A stretch of DNA of 64,000 bases from Micromonospora tarapacensis (GTDB lineage Bacteria; Actinomycetota; Actinomycetes; Mycobacteriales; Micromonosporaceae), in NCBI RefSeq assembly GCF_019697375.1, contig NZ_JAHCDI010000004.1, positions 5,319,324 through 5,383,323 of the forward strand. The letters run 5' to 3'. The notes under the pieces were generated by a model. The model did no database searches, had not been told where the DNA came from, and worked only from the letters and a program-made list of their open reading frames with translations. Shown here in pieces: positions 36,152 to 46,685 of the stretch (the first letter of the stretch is position 1; each line of letters starts with the position of its first letter). Both the position numbers and the translations under genes were made by a program.

Positions 36152-37159
36152 TCACCGGGTCACCACCTGAAGCTCGTTGATCTGGATCTCGACGGTGCCG
36201 GTGGTGCGGGTGACGCCGGGAATGTTCCCGTTCTCACCGCCCGTGCCGGTCCACGTCACGGACCAGTACGTGGTCGCCTGGACCCGGTACGTTCCGGCCT
36301 GGAGGTAGCCGTTGCGGTAGCCGCAGTCCGGTGAGGGCCGGCCGGCGTACGGGCCGTCGGGGTGGTACGGGGTGCCGGGGCCGGTGCAGGTGACCTGGTC
36401 GCCGTTGCCCATGTCCCAGACGGCCCGGTCGACCTCGGCCCGGATCGTGACGGTCAGGCCCCGGTCCGAGGCGGAGGCGCTCAGCGGGCCGAAGTAGTTG
36501 TCGCCCCGGCTGGCCCACATCCAGACGGGCAGACCGACCAGCCCGGGGCCGACGGACTTGCGCGGGGCGACCGCGGCCCGGGGCGCCAGCAGGGTGATCG
36601 AGGCGAACGCCCGGCGGGCCAACTCCTCCGGGTCCGGCGGGGCACCGAAGCCCGGTGGCGGTTCGTCCAGCGGCACGACGCGCTCGTCGCCGAGCGCGCC
36701 GTCGACGCAGCTGCGCACGTACCACTGCTGGCCCTCGGGCGCCTCCTGCTGTGGCTCGGCGAGCTTGTAGTAGCAGCCGTTGCTGTTGTCGAACCAGCCG
36801 AGCACGTCGTCGTAGCAGGGGATGGTGCGCCCGTTCCACTGGCAGCCGCCCCCGCCCCCACTGCCGCCGTTGTCGCCGCCGCCGTTGTCGCCACCGTCGC
36901 CCCCGCCGCCGGGCGTGCCGGGGTCGTCGTCCCAGACGCTGCAGTTGGGCTGCGCCGGTGGACACTCGGCGCCCGGGTCGGCGGCGGTCGCGGGCAGCGC
37001 CGGGCCGGTCGCCAGCAGCAGCGCCACGGCGCTGCCGAGCAGGGCCCGGCGGGCACCTGCGGCCCGCCGACGGTCTCGGCCGTGACGGCGGTCGGCCGCG
37101 TTGCGGACGCGCGGGAGCCGGCCGTTCCGGTGGCTCCGCGCCGTGGTTGCGGTCAGCAC
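36152..37159 (-). CDS. Secreted protein of the Tad locus, Gly-rich N-terminus
   Basis: 335 residues. A long basic leader (Arg-rich, residues 1-38) is followed by a signal helix ALLGSAVALLLATGPALPATAA. A Gly/Asp/Asn-rich segment (about 80-107) follows, then QWNGRTIPCYDDVLGWFDNSNGCYYKL and a C-terminal domain with PVWMWA, DNYFGPLSASASDRGLTVTI and DMGNGDQVTCTGPGTPYHP. The last looks like a PKD-type beta sandwich. Six Cys residues could form disulfides. I know similar uncharacterised secreted proteins in actinobacterial Tad loci, but no function. It overlaps the lipoprotein gene by 7 bases. Confidence 0.7.
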   Translation of the reverse strand: MLTATTARSHRNGRLPRVRNAADRRHGRDRRRAAGARRALLGSAVALLLATGPALPATAADPGAECPPAQPNCSVWDDDPGTPGGGGDGGDNGGGDNGGSGGGGGCQWNGRTIPCYDDVLGWFDNSNGCYYKLAEPQQEAPEGQQWYVRSCVDGALGDERVVPLDEPPPGFGAPPDPEELARRAFASITLLAPRAAVAPRKSVGPGLVGLPVWMWASRGDNYFGPLSASASDRGLTVTIRAEVDRAVWDMGNGDQVTCTGPGTPYHPDGPYAGRPSPDCGYRNGYLQAGTYRVQATTYWSVTWTGTGGENGNIPGVTRTTGTVEIQINELQVVTR

Positions 37160-37719
37160 GGCTGGTCCTGGTGGGCGGCGCCGGCGCTGATCAACCAGCG
37201 GCCGTCGGGGTAGCGGGTGACGACGGCGGTGGCCAGGTGGCGGGAGCCTCGGGTGCCGGGCACCACCCGCTCGTTGGCGAGGTAGACCAGCCGGTAGCCG
37301 GTGGCGTCGAGGCAGTCCTGGATCTCCACCGTGGGCGGTTCGGCGTCCAGGTCCACGGCGACCACGGTGGGGTCGGAGCGCAGCTTGCCGGTGCTGACGG
37401 CGCCGTGCTCGCGGGCCTGCCGCAGGCTCAGCCGGACCCGGGTCAACAGCGGGTCGGCGAGGAACCGGGTCAGCTCCGGCTCCTGCGGATCGCTGCGCCG
37501 GCTGGCCGTACGCGACGCCGCGAGGTAGCCGGCGTAGGCCGCCAGCGCCGCCTTCTCCGCCGCTGCCTGCTCGGTCGCCCGTTGGCTACCGGCGGGTCTG
37601 TCCCGTTCGGGTGCTGTGGTGGTGGACGCCTCCTGCGCGCCGCCGCAGGCGGTGGTCGTGCCGACCGTGGCCGCCGCGACCAGGCCGGCCGCCCAGCGGC
37701 TCAGCTGCCGTGCTCGCAC
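37153..37719 (-). CDS. Lipoprotein at the start of the Tad operon
   Basis: 188 residues. Signal peptide with lipobox VGTTTACGG (Cys near residue 25), then a Thr/Ala/Glu-rich linker and a helical AAYAGYLAASRTASRR region. The C-terminal alpha/beta domain (TVVAVDLDAEPPTVEIQDCLDATGYRLVY, TAVVTRYPDGRWLISAGA) resembles the SnoaL/NTF2-like folds seen in actinobacterial lipoproteins. First gene of the leftward Tad operon. Function unknown. Confidence 0.75.
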   Translation of the reverse strand: MRARQLSRWAAGLVAAATVGTTTACGGAQEASTTTAPERDRPAGSQRATEQAAAEKAALAAYAGYLAASRTASRRSDPQEPELTRFLADPLLTRVRLSLRQAREHGAVSTGKLRSDPTVVAVDLDAEPPTVEIQDCLDATGYRLVYLANERVVPGTRGSRHLATAVVTRYPDGRWLISAGAAHQDQPC

Positions 37720-37987
37720 CCTCGTGCCCTCCTCGGTGCCGCCCGGCGAACGCGGTCGCCGGCGTTTGCGGGCGTGCGGCAGCCCGGCCGGACGGGTGTC
37801 TCCGGTCCTGTCGGACGCGCAGCCGCATTTACGTTTATGGATCTTCTACAAATGCACTGCCTCGGCGGGTCGTGGGCTCCGGACGTGGGTTGCGTCACAT
37901 CCAAGGGGCGAGCATAGGCTGACGCCAGCCGATACAACAGAGGCAATTCAATCGAACACTCTGGGTTATGAAAGGTGGTGGTACTGC
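37720..37987. promoter_or_regulatory. Divergent promoter region of the Tad locus
   Basis: This stretch lies between the leftward Tad operon and the rightward prepilin peptidase region and is lower in G+C from about 37825 to 37985. On the plus strand TTGCGT (37890-37895) and CATAGG (37913-37918) are 17 bases apart and would make a reasonable housekeeping promoter. For the minus operon an AT-rich stretch at about 37826-37856 is the best place for a promoter, but no clear hexamer pair is seen. Confidence 0.45.
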
Positions 37988-38320
37988 ATGGCTGCCGCGG
38001 GGTTTCGAGCGCCGGCCGAGTCGGTGCGGGCAACGGGCCGGCGGGGCGGGCCGAGCGGTCGTCGTGGCCACGGAACGGGCTTTCCGGCGCCGGGCCGCCA
38101 TGGGGTGGGAAATGGCAATGGGTCCGATCCGTCCCCCGCAAAACGGGTACCGGCTGGGCCTAAATTGCGTTCGGTGGGAATTCCATCTGCCCGTTCGGCG
38201 CATTCCGGTCGGCGTTCGGCCGGCGGGACGGAAGCCCTTGCAGGACGTTCGGCCCGCCACCCGAGCCGACCGGACACACTACCGTCCGTGGTGGTGCTCG
38301 CGGTGGGGCCGCCGACGTGA
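37988..38320 (+). CDS. Doubtful 110-residue ORF before the prepilin peptidase
   Basis: An ATG with AAAGGTGG about 9 bases upstream opens a frame that ends in a GTGA overlap with the prepilin peptidase gene. The product is rich in Gly, Arg, Ser and Pro and has no fold-like features. The layout favours a real coupled ORF, whereas the composition argues for chance. If it is not a gene, this is simply a long leader. Confidence 0.25.
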   Translation: MAAAGFRAPAESVRATGRRGGPSGRRGHGTGFPAPGRHGVGNGNGSDPSPAKRVPAGPKLRSVGIPSARSAHSGRRSAGGTEALAGRSARHPSRPDTLPSVVVLAVGPPT

Positions 38321-39126
38321 GCCGGCCATCCGTCCCGGGGCGGCTGCCCGACCGCGCCGTGGTGGGCGATCCGCGGCCGGCGGAGACCCCGGCGGCCGAC
38401 GGATCGTGGCGCCGTGCCCTGGCCGTGCTGACCCTCGTCCCACTGCTGCGGTGTGCCGTCGCCCGGCACGCCGTACCCCCGGGAAGCGATCGCCGGACCC
38501 GCTGTGACGCCTGTGACACGCCGATCGGCCTGGACCGCCCATGGCCGGCGCTCGGCCCGGCCGCCCGCTGCGGCGGCTGCGGCGGCCGGGTCGGCGCGCC
38601 GCCGGCCACCGTCGAGCTGGCCACGGTGGCGGCTGCGGTGGCGCTGCTGCTGGCCCGCCCGTCCGCCGTCGAGCTGATCGCCGCCGCCTGGTGGCTGGCG
38701 TTCGTGGTGCCGCTGCTCTTCGTCGACCTCGCCGTGCACCGGCTGCCCGACCGGCTCACCTGGCCGGCCGCCGCCGGCACCTGGTTGCTGCTCGGATCGG
38801 CCGCGCTGGCCGGCGCCGGAGCGGCGCCGTTCCTGCGGGCCACCGCCACCGGGCTCGGGCTGGCGCTCTTCTTCGCGGCCACCACCCTGCTGCTCGGGGC
38901 GCGCGGCTTCGGCATCGGCGACGCCAAGCTCGCGCTGAGCACGGGTGCCCTGCTCGGCTGGTACGGCTGGAGCGTGCCCGTGCTCGGGCTGCTGCTGGCG
39001 CTGACGCTGTCCGGCGTGGTCGCCCTGGGCCTGCTGGTCAGTCGCCGGGCCCGCTTGTCGAGCCACCTGCCGTTCGGGCCGTACCTGGTGCTCGGCGCCC
39101 TCGGCGCGCTGCTGCTGGTGTGGTGA
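38317..39126 (+). CDS. tadV: TadV-type prepilin peptidase (A24 family)
   Basis: 269 residues, inner membrane aspartic protease that processes the TadE/TadG/pilin precursors. A zinc-ribbon-like motif is CDACDTPIG...CGGCGG (residues about 66-90). FVDLAVHRLPDRLTWP carries the first active-site Asp, and GFGIGDAKLALSTG is the GxGD motif with the second. Six or so hydrophobic helices are present. GTG start, divergent from the main Tad operon. Confidence 0.9.
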   Translation: MSRPSVPGRLPDRAVVGDPRPAETPAADGSWRRALAVLTLVPLLRCAVARHAVPPGSDRRTRCDACDTPIGLDRPWPALGPAARCGGCGGRVGAPPATVELATVAAAVALLLARPSAVELIAAAWWLAFVVPLLFVDLAVHRLPDRLTWPAAAGTWLLLGSAALAGAGAAPFLRATATGLGLALFFAATTLLLGARGFGIGDAKLALSTGALLGWYGWSVPVLGLLLALTLSGVVALGLLVSRRARLSSHLPFGPYLVLGALGALLLVW

Positions 39127-39185
39127 GCAGACCGGCGGGGAAAGGGTAGGCCGCAGGGACCGCCGCAATCCCCCAGGAGGCACTT

Positions 39186-41556
39186 GTGCACCCCATCCCC
39201 GACCGGCCGCCCCCGCAGTCCGACGAGTGCTGGCGGATCCGGCGGACCCGCGACGACCTGGACCGGCTCGGCGAGACCGAGTCGGTCTTCGCGTTGAGCA
39301 ACGGCTGGCTGGGCTGGCGCGGCAACCTCGACGAGGGGGCGCCGAGCGACATGCCGGGCAGCTACCTCAACGGGCTGCACGAACGGCGTGAGCTGACCTA
39401 TCCCGAGGACGGCTACGCCTTTCCGCAGCTCAGCGACACGGTGATCAGTCCGCCGAACGCCACGCTCGTCCGCCTGTGGGTCGGCGGTGAGCCGCTGGAC
39501 GTGCGGACCGGCACGCTGCGCGCCCACGAGCAGGTGCTGGACCTGCGGGCCGGGGTGGTCGAACGGCTCACCGAATGGATCTCGCCGGCCGGGCACGGAG
39601 TGCGGGTACGCAGCACCCGACTGGTGTCGCTACCCCACCGCCGGGTCGCCGCGGTCGACTGGACGGTGGAGCCGCTGGACGGGCCGGTCGACGTGCGGGT
39701 CAGCGCGGACCTGCTGGCCAACGAACGCATCCCGGAACGCGCCGACGACCCGCGGGCCGCCTCGCTCGTCGAGGAGCCACTGGTGGCCGAGCTGCACCAC
39801 GCCGCCGGCACCGACGGGGTGCTGGTGCACCGCACCGAGCGCAGCCGACAGCGGGTCGCCGTGGCCGTCGCGCACCGGCCGACGGTTCCGGAGCACTTCG
39901 CCGCCGATGTCGACGCCAGCCCGGACCGGATCCGACTCACCGTCAGCGGGTCGCTGCGGGCGGGTGAGCGGGTACGGCTGACCAAGTTCGTGGCGTACGA
40001 GTGGACGCCCGTCGACGGCGCCTCCCCGGCCGAGCTGGCCGACCAGGTGGTGGCCGAGGCGGAGGCCGCCCGCGCCCGGGGTTTCGAGGCCCTGCTCGCC
40101 GGGCAGCGGGCGACCCTCGACGCCGCCTGGCGCACCGCCGACGTGCTCCTCGACGGCGACGAGGAGTTACAACTGGCGATCCGGTTCGCGATGTTCCACC
40201 TGATCCAGGCCGGCCGGTCGGACGGCGACCGGACCGTCCCGGCCAAGGGACTGACCGGCAACGGCTACGACGGCCACGTGCTCTGGGACACCGAGGGGTA
40301 CGTGCTGCCGGTCCTGACCTACGTCGCTCCCGAGGTGGCCCGGTCGGCACTGCGCTGGCGGCATGCGCACCTGCCGGAGGCGCTCGACCGTGCGGCGGAG
40401 CTGCGGCTGACCGGAGCCGCATTCCCGTGGCGGACCATCGGCGGTCGGGAGTGCTCCGGCTACTGGCCGGCGGGCACCGCGGCGCTGCACGTCAACGCCG
40501 ACATCGCCGATGCGGTGCTGCGCTACGCCGGGGCCACCGGCGACGAGGGCTTCCTCGCCGGCCCCGGGCTGGACATGCTGGTTTCCACCGCCCGGCTGTG
40601 GCACGGTTTCGGACACTTCACCGACGACGGTGTGTTCCACATCGCCGGTGTCACCGGCCCCGACGAGTACGCCGCGCTGGTCGACGACAACCTGTTCACC
40701 AACCTGATGGCCCGGCGCAACCTGCGCGGTGCGGCCGGCGCCGTCGAGCGGTATCCGGCGGCGGCCGACCGGCTGGGGTCGACCCGGCCGAGGTGGCCGG
40801 CTGGCGGGCCGCGGCCGACTCGATGGCCGTGCCGTACGACGCCAAGCGCGGGGTGCACCAGCAGGCCGCCGGCTTCACCGGCCGGCCGGAGTGGGACTTC
40901 GCCAGCACCGGCGACGACGACTACCCGCTGCTGCTGCACTTTCCCTACCTGGAGCTGTACCGCCACCAGGTGGTCAAGCAGGCCGACCTGGTGCTGGCCA
41001 TGCTGCGCTGCCCGGGTGAGTTCACCGCCGAGGAGAAGGCGGCCAACTTCGCCTACTACGAGGCGCGGACGGTCCGCGACTCGTCGCTGTCGGCCGCCCC
41101 GCAGGGGGTGCTCGCCGCCGAACTGGGCCACCTCGACCTGGCCTACGACCTGTTCGCCGAGTCGGTGTTGCAGGACCTCGAGGATCTCGGTGACAAGACG
41201 GGCGACGGGCTGCACCTGGCTGCCCTGGGCGGGGCGTGGCTGGCGCTGGTGCAGGGCTTCGGCGGCATGCGGGACGACCGGGAGCTGCTGTCGTTCGACC
41301 CCCGGCTGCCCGGCCGGATCGACCGGCTCGCGTTCAGCCTGCGCTGGCACGGTCACCGGCTGCGGGTCACGCTGACCGCCGACCAGGCCCGCTACGAGTT
41401 GCCCGACGCCCCCGCGGACACCGCCGTCGAGCTGTGGCACCACGGCGAGCGGTTGCGGGTGACCGCCGGTGACCCGGTGACCCGCCCCATGTCACCGCTG
41501 CCCGACTTCGGCCCCGAACCGCCCTCGCCCCCGGCCGCCGCCCCACCCGCCGCTGA
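39186..41556 (+). pseudogene. GH65 phosphorylase (maltose/trehalose/kojibiose type), single-base frameshift
   Basis: Family 65 glycoside hydrolase, about 790 residues. GTG start, 5 bases after AGGAGG. The N-terminal beta-sandwich reads ETESVFALSNGWLGWRGNLDEG. The (alpha/alpha)6 catalytic barrel has LTGNGYDGHVLWDTEGYVLPVL and AGVTGPDEYAALVDDNLFTN, which contains the catalytic Glu (GPDEY). At GGGG 40775-40778 the frame breaks. Adding one G joins LGVDPAEVAGWRAAADSM, YDAKRGVHQQAAGF and the C-terminal domain to about 41500. The proper stop is probably the TGA at 41554-41556, which needs a second missing base. It phosphorolyses an alpha-linked disaccharide and is distant from the other glucan genes. 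Confidence 0.85.
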
Positions 41557-41599
41557 CCTGCGACGACGGCGCACCCGGCCCGGGCGTCACGGGGAGGCG

Positions 41600-42106
41600 T
41601 CACTCGACGGTTGCCCCGGGTTGCGGCAGCTGCTCACGCTGGTCGCCGAGGACCGACCCGCCGGACATCCGCTGCCGCACGGCCGCCAGCTCCTCGAAGG
41701 CGTACGCCCAGTTGTGGCACTTGAAGCTGCGCAGCCCCTCGATCGGGGAGCGGCAGTCGGCGCAACGCACGCCGGCGATGGCGTCGGGCAGGCCGGTGTT
41801 GACGTACCGGCGGTCGCCGAGGATCACCGCCGCGATCATCATCGGGTCGTGCCTGCCCTTGACCGCCGAGGAGACGATGTCGTACCAGGTGATCCGGCGA
41901 CCGCACTTCGGGCAGTCCGGCTGGTCGCCGCTGACCCACAGCGGTGCGCCGATGGTGCGCGGCGGCATGTTGAGCAGCTTCTCGATCCGCCGCACGTCGG
42001 CCTCGGGGGTGGTCCAGCGGTGCCGGCCCGGCAGCGAGGCGGGCGAGTCGTAGACGGCTTGGAACAGGGCGGGTTCGACCTCGACGGTCTCGCGCTCGCT
42101 GGTCAT
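41600..42106 (-). CDS. Zinc-ribbon protein of unknown function
   Basis: 168 residues from the ATG at 42104-42106, preceded by AGGAGG. Two Cys pairs, CPKCGRR and CADCRSP, about 50 residues apart, suggest a bound zinc. Between them lie ITWYDIVSSAVKGRHDPMMIAAVILGDRRYVNT and, after them, LRSFKCHNWAYAFEELAAVRQRM. I recognise it as a conserved actinobacterial hypothetical but cannot assign a role. Confidence 0.7.
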   Translation of the reverse strand: MTSERETVEVEPALFQAVYDSPASLPGRHRWTTPEADVRRIEKLLNMPPRTIGAPLWVSGDQPDCPKCGRRITWYDIVSSAVKGRHDPMMIAAVILGDRRYVNTGLPDAIAGVRCADCRSPIEGLRSFKCHNWAYAFEELAAVRQRMSGGSVLGDQREQLPQPGATVE

Positions 42107-42252
42107 CGGCGTCCTCCTGGACTTCTCGGCGCTCCCACCGTGGTCACCGGCGGGTGGCCGGCACAACCGGATCAACGACAGGCCGGGGCCGCCGGCCCTG
42201 GTTCAGGTGTGCTTCCTGCCGGAGCCCACCGCGAACCGGGCCGGCGGGGGTG

Positions 42253-42969
42253 TCACGCGGGTGACCGGATGGCGAGCGGCGCGGTGGGCGCGGCGTGCGG
42301 AGCCTCGGTGAGCGCCCGCTTCCGGACGCCAAAGATGATCAGGTAGCCGAGGATCCAGAACTCGCCCACGGTGGCGGGGATGACCAGCAGGTCACCGGCG
42401 ACGCCGGCGCCGGGGGCGAGGTACCTCATGAACGTCATGAGCACGTAGCCCACACCGCCGGCGACGAGGATCCAGCCGAGAGCCCGGGGCAGCCACCCCG
42501 AGCGCAGTACGCACCAGCCCATCGGCATCAGCCAGAGGCCGAAGAAGAGCCCGCCGACCCCCCACAGGTTCTCGCTGACGAGATACAGCAACTGGACGGT
42601 GTCGGCGGGATCGCCGTACCCGCCGGTGGCCACCCCGACGGCGGTCGCGAGCATGGCGGCGCTGCCGAGGATCGCGACGGCGTTGACGATGCCGAAGACG
42701 GCGATGCTGCCGGCGGCGGTGCTGTCGACGGTTCGGAACAGCCGGTAGAACCAGACGGCGGCGAGTGTCTGGGTGAGGACGAGGAGGAGTTCGAGGGCCA
42801 CCCCGAGGCGCGCCAGCGACTCGTTGGCGACCAGGTTGGCGAGGGTCGTGTCGGCGTCACCGGCGTCGAAAATCATGGGGCGGATGGTGAGGAAACCCAG
42901 CACGCCGGCGAGGCCGAGGCCGAGGTAGAGCAGCCCGGTCGTACGGGCGGTGCGGATCAGCGGATGCAT
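42253..42969 (-). CDS. DUF4386-family membrane protein
   Basis: 238 residues with about six hydrophobic helices (TTGLLYLGLGLAGVLGFLTI, LARLGVALELLLVLTQTLAAVWFYRLF, LYLVSENLWGVGGLFFGLWLMPMGW, ALGWILVAGGVGYVLMTFM). This pattern fits DUF4386. Divergent from a TetR gene with a palindromic operator between them, so it is the probable regulated target. Confidence 0.82.
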   Translation of the reverse strand: MHPLIRTARTTGLLYLGLGLAGVLGFLTIRPMIFDAGDADTTLANLVANESLARLGVALELLLVLTQTLAAVWFYRLFRTVDSTAAGSIAVFGIVNAVAILGSAAMLATAVGVATGGYGDPADTVQLLYLVSENLWGVGGLFFGLWLMPMGWCVLRSGWLPRALGWILVAGGVGYVLMTFMRYLAPGAGVAGDLLVIPATVGEFWILGYLIIFGVRKRALTEAPHAAPTAPLAIRSPA

Positions 42970-43017
42970 GGTGGCTCCTTCGGTTTCGGCAGCTCCGGTG
43001 GCGGGCCAGGTGGATCA

Positions 43018-43051
43018 ACCTTACGCCGTAAGGCAACCATACTTGTAAGGT
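43018..43051. promoter_or_regulatory. Operator between the TetR and DUF4386 genes
   Basis: ACCTTAC at 43018-43024 is repeated inverted as GTAAGG at 43028-43033 (spacer GCC) and again as GTAAGGT at 43045-43051. The overlapping palindromes lie 21-54 bases upstream of the TetR start and next to the divergent gene, the usual place for a TetR autoregulatory operator. Confidence 0.7.
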
Positions 43052-43071
43052 CAAGGGAAGATGGGAGCCAC

Positions 43072-43785
43072 ATGGGAGCGAGGAAGCGCCGGGCGCCGCT
43101 GAGCCGTGACGGAGCACTGGCCGCCGCGATCGCGCTGGTGGACGCGGAGGGGATGGCGGCGCTGACGATGCGCCGGCTCGCCGCCGACCTCGGCGTCGAG
43201 GCGATGTCGCTCTACCACCACCTGCCCGGCAAGGAAGGGCTGCTCGACGGCCTCGTCGATGCCGTCGTCGCCGAGATCGCCACGGCCGCCGGCCAGGCCG
43301 AGACGGAGGCGGCCGGCGGCGACTGGCGTACCGGGCTGCGACTGCGTTTCCTCGCCGCACGTGCGGTCATGCTGCGACACCCGTGGGCGCCCGCGCTGCT
43401 CAGCTCCCGCCCGACCATTCCCGCCGGGGTGTACGGCTACTACGAGGGCATCCTCGCGACTCTGGTCGACGGCGGCTTCTCGTACCGGATCGCCCACCGG
43501 GCGCTGCACGCGTTCGGCAGCCTGGCGCTCGGGTTCGCCCAGGAGGTCTTCCAGCCCGCCGCCGGCGCGGATGTCGACGCCGCGGAGGCGGAGCTGGCCG
43601 TGCTGGCCGAGCAGCTGCCCCACCTGGCGGCGATGGTCGCCGCCGAGATGCACGACGTCGCCGACCCCACCCTGGGCTGGTGTGACAGTCAGACCGAGTT
43701 CGAGTTCACCCTCGATCTGCTGTTCGACGGTCTGGAGAATGCCCGCGGCGCAGCCGGCCCGGCGGCATCCCGTAAGCCCGTCTGA
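43072..43785 (+). CDS. TetR-family regulator
   Basis: 237 residues. The helix-turn-helix region LSRDGALAAAIALVDAEGMAALTMRRLAADLGVEAMSLYHHLPGKEGLLDG is typical of the TetR subgroup with the TetR-type C-terminal ligand domain (RHPWAPALLSS, HRALHAFGSLALGFAQE). GGGAG lies 6 bases before the ATG. It probably represses itself and the divergent membrane protein gene. Confidence 0.9.
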   Translation: MGARKRRAPLSRDGALAAAIALVDAEGMAALTMRRLAADLGVEAMSLYHHLPGKEGLLDGLVDAVVAEIATAAGQAETEAAGGDWRTGLRLRFLAARAVMLRHPWAPALLSSRPTIPAGVYGYYEGILATLVDGGFSYRIAHRALHAFGSLALGFAQEVFQPAAGADVDAAEAELAVLAEQLPHLAAMVAAEMHDVADPTLGWCDSQTEFEFTLDLLFDGLENARGAAGPAASRKPV

Positions 43786-43879
43786 AGGCCCGGCAGAAAA
43801 CCACCTCGGACTGGTAGCCGAACCGCCGGGCCACCACCGGCAGCGGCTCGTCGGTCGGGCCGAGGTGGTCGTGGGCGAG
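43706..43879 (-). pseudogene. Remnant of an AraC-family regulator (C-terminal helix-turn-helix)
   Basis: On the minus strand the last 57 codons of an open frame read DEPLPVVARRFGYQSEVVFCR-AFRRAYGMPPGRLRR. This is the second helix-turn-helix and C-terminus of an AraC-type protein. There is no N-terminal part: upstream (43880-43985) is non-coding and then an oppositely oriented AraC gene begins. It overlaps the 3' end of the TetR gene. I read it as the leftover end of a lost gene. Confidence 0.65.
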
Positions 43880-43985
43880 TGGTAGCCGACGCGCCGCGGC
43901 GGCCCCGCACCTGATCGGATCGGTTCGCCGCGGTCGGGCACGGCCGGTGGTTCTTCGGCCAGGCTTGACGTCGAAGGGAGGCCGC

Positions 43986-44855
43986 ATGATCTCGGCACTC
44001 AACCGGTTCGTCGACCTTGTCGAGCAGCATCTCACCGGGGAGTTCGACGTCGACGGATGGGCCAGGACGCTCGGCACGACCGAATACCACCTGCGCCGGA
44101 TGTTCTCGTCGTTGGCCGGCATGCCGCTGTCGGAGTACGTGCGCCGTCGCCGCATGACCGTCGCCGCCGGCGACGTCGTGCGGGGCGAGGACGATCTGCT
44201 GAGCATCGCCGTCCGCCACGGGTACGGCTCGACCGAGGCGTTCGGGCGCGCGTTCCGGGCGGTCCATGGCGTCGGCCCCGGTGACGTTCGCCGGGACGGA
44301 GGTCCCCTCCGGGCCCAACCACAGCTCAGATTCCGCCTGACCGTCGAAGGGAGCATTTCCATGGACACCCGCATCGTCGACCGCCCCGCGTTCCGGCTGG
44401 TCGGACACGCAGCCCGGGTGCCGCTGATCCACCAGGGCATCAACCCGCACATCCAGCGGCACATCGCCGCGCTGCCGCCGGAGGAGCATGCCCGGCTGAA
44501 GGCCCTCGGCGACACCGAGCCGCAGGGCCTGTTGCAGGTCTGCGACGACCTCGACCCCGACGACACCGAGGGCAGCGAACTGACCTACCTGCACGGCGTC
44601 GCGTTCTCGGCGGACAGGCCGGCCCCCGACGATCTCGATGCCATCGTCGTGCCGGCCGGCAGGTGGGCGGTCTTCCGCACCGCCGGCCCCCACCCGCAGG
44701 CCCTTCAGCGGACCTGGGCCGCGACCGCGACCGAGTGGTTCCCGGCCAACCCGTGGCGCCTGCGGCCGGGGCCCTCGATCGTCGCGATCCTCGAACGCGC
44801 GGCCGACCTCAGCACCGCGACCTGTGAACTGTGGCTACCCGTCGAGCCGACCTGA
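43986..44855 (+). CDS. AraC-family regulator with GyrI-like effector domain
   Basis: 289 residues. The N-terminal AraC DNA-binding domain (VDLVEQHLTGEFDVDGWARTL through FGRAFRAVHGVGPGDVRRDGG) is followed from about residue 125 by a GyrI/BmrR-type small-molecule domain (RIVDRPAFRLVGHAARVPL, PAGRWAVFRTAGPHPQALQRTW, AATCELWLPVEPT-like ending). The ligand is probably a hydrophobic cation or drug. GGGAGG precedes the ATG. Confidence 0.9.
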   Translation: MISALNRFVDLVEQHLTGEFDVDGWARTLGTTEYHLRRMFSSLAGMPLSEYVRRRRMTVAAGDVVRGEDDLLSIAVRHGYGSTEAFGRAFRAVHGVGPGDVRRDGGPLRAQPQLRFRLTVEGSISMDTRIVDRPAFRLVGHAARVPLIHQGINPHIQRHIAALPPEEHARLKALGDTEPQGLLQVCDDLDPDDTEGSELTYLHGVAFSADRPAPDDLDAIVVPAGRWAVFRTAGPHPQALQRTWAATATEWFPANPWRLRPGPSIVAILERAADLSTATCELWLPVEPT

Positions 44856-44892
44856 ACAGACCCGGCGGGAGGAGTCCGCCACGCCTGCGAAC

Positions 44893-46650
<1,758 letters not shown>

Positions 46651-46685
46651 TCAACGACCTGAACCAGCCCTGATCCCGACGCGGG

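Noticed and set aside
37720..38316. Cyclic-di-nucleotide riboswitch in the leader before tadV
   Set aside because: The conserved core sequences of the GEMM-I and ydaO classes are not present.
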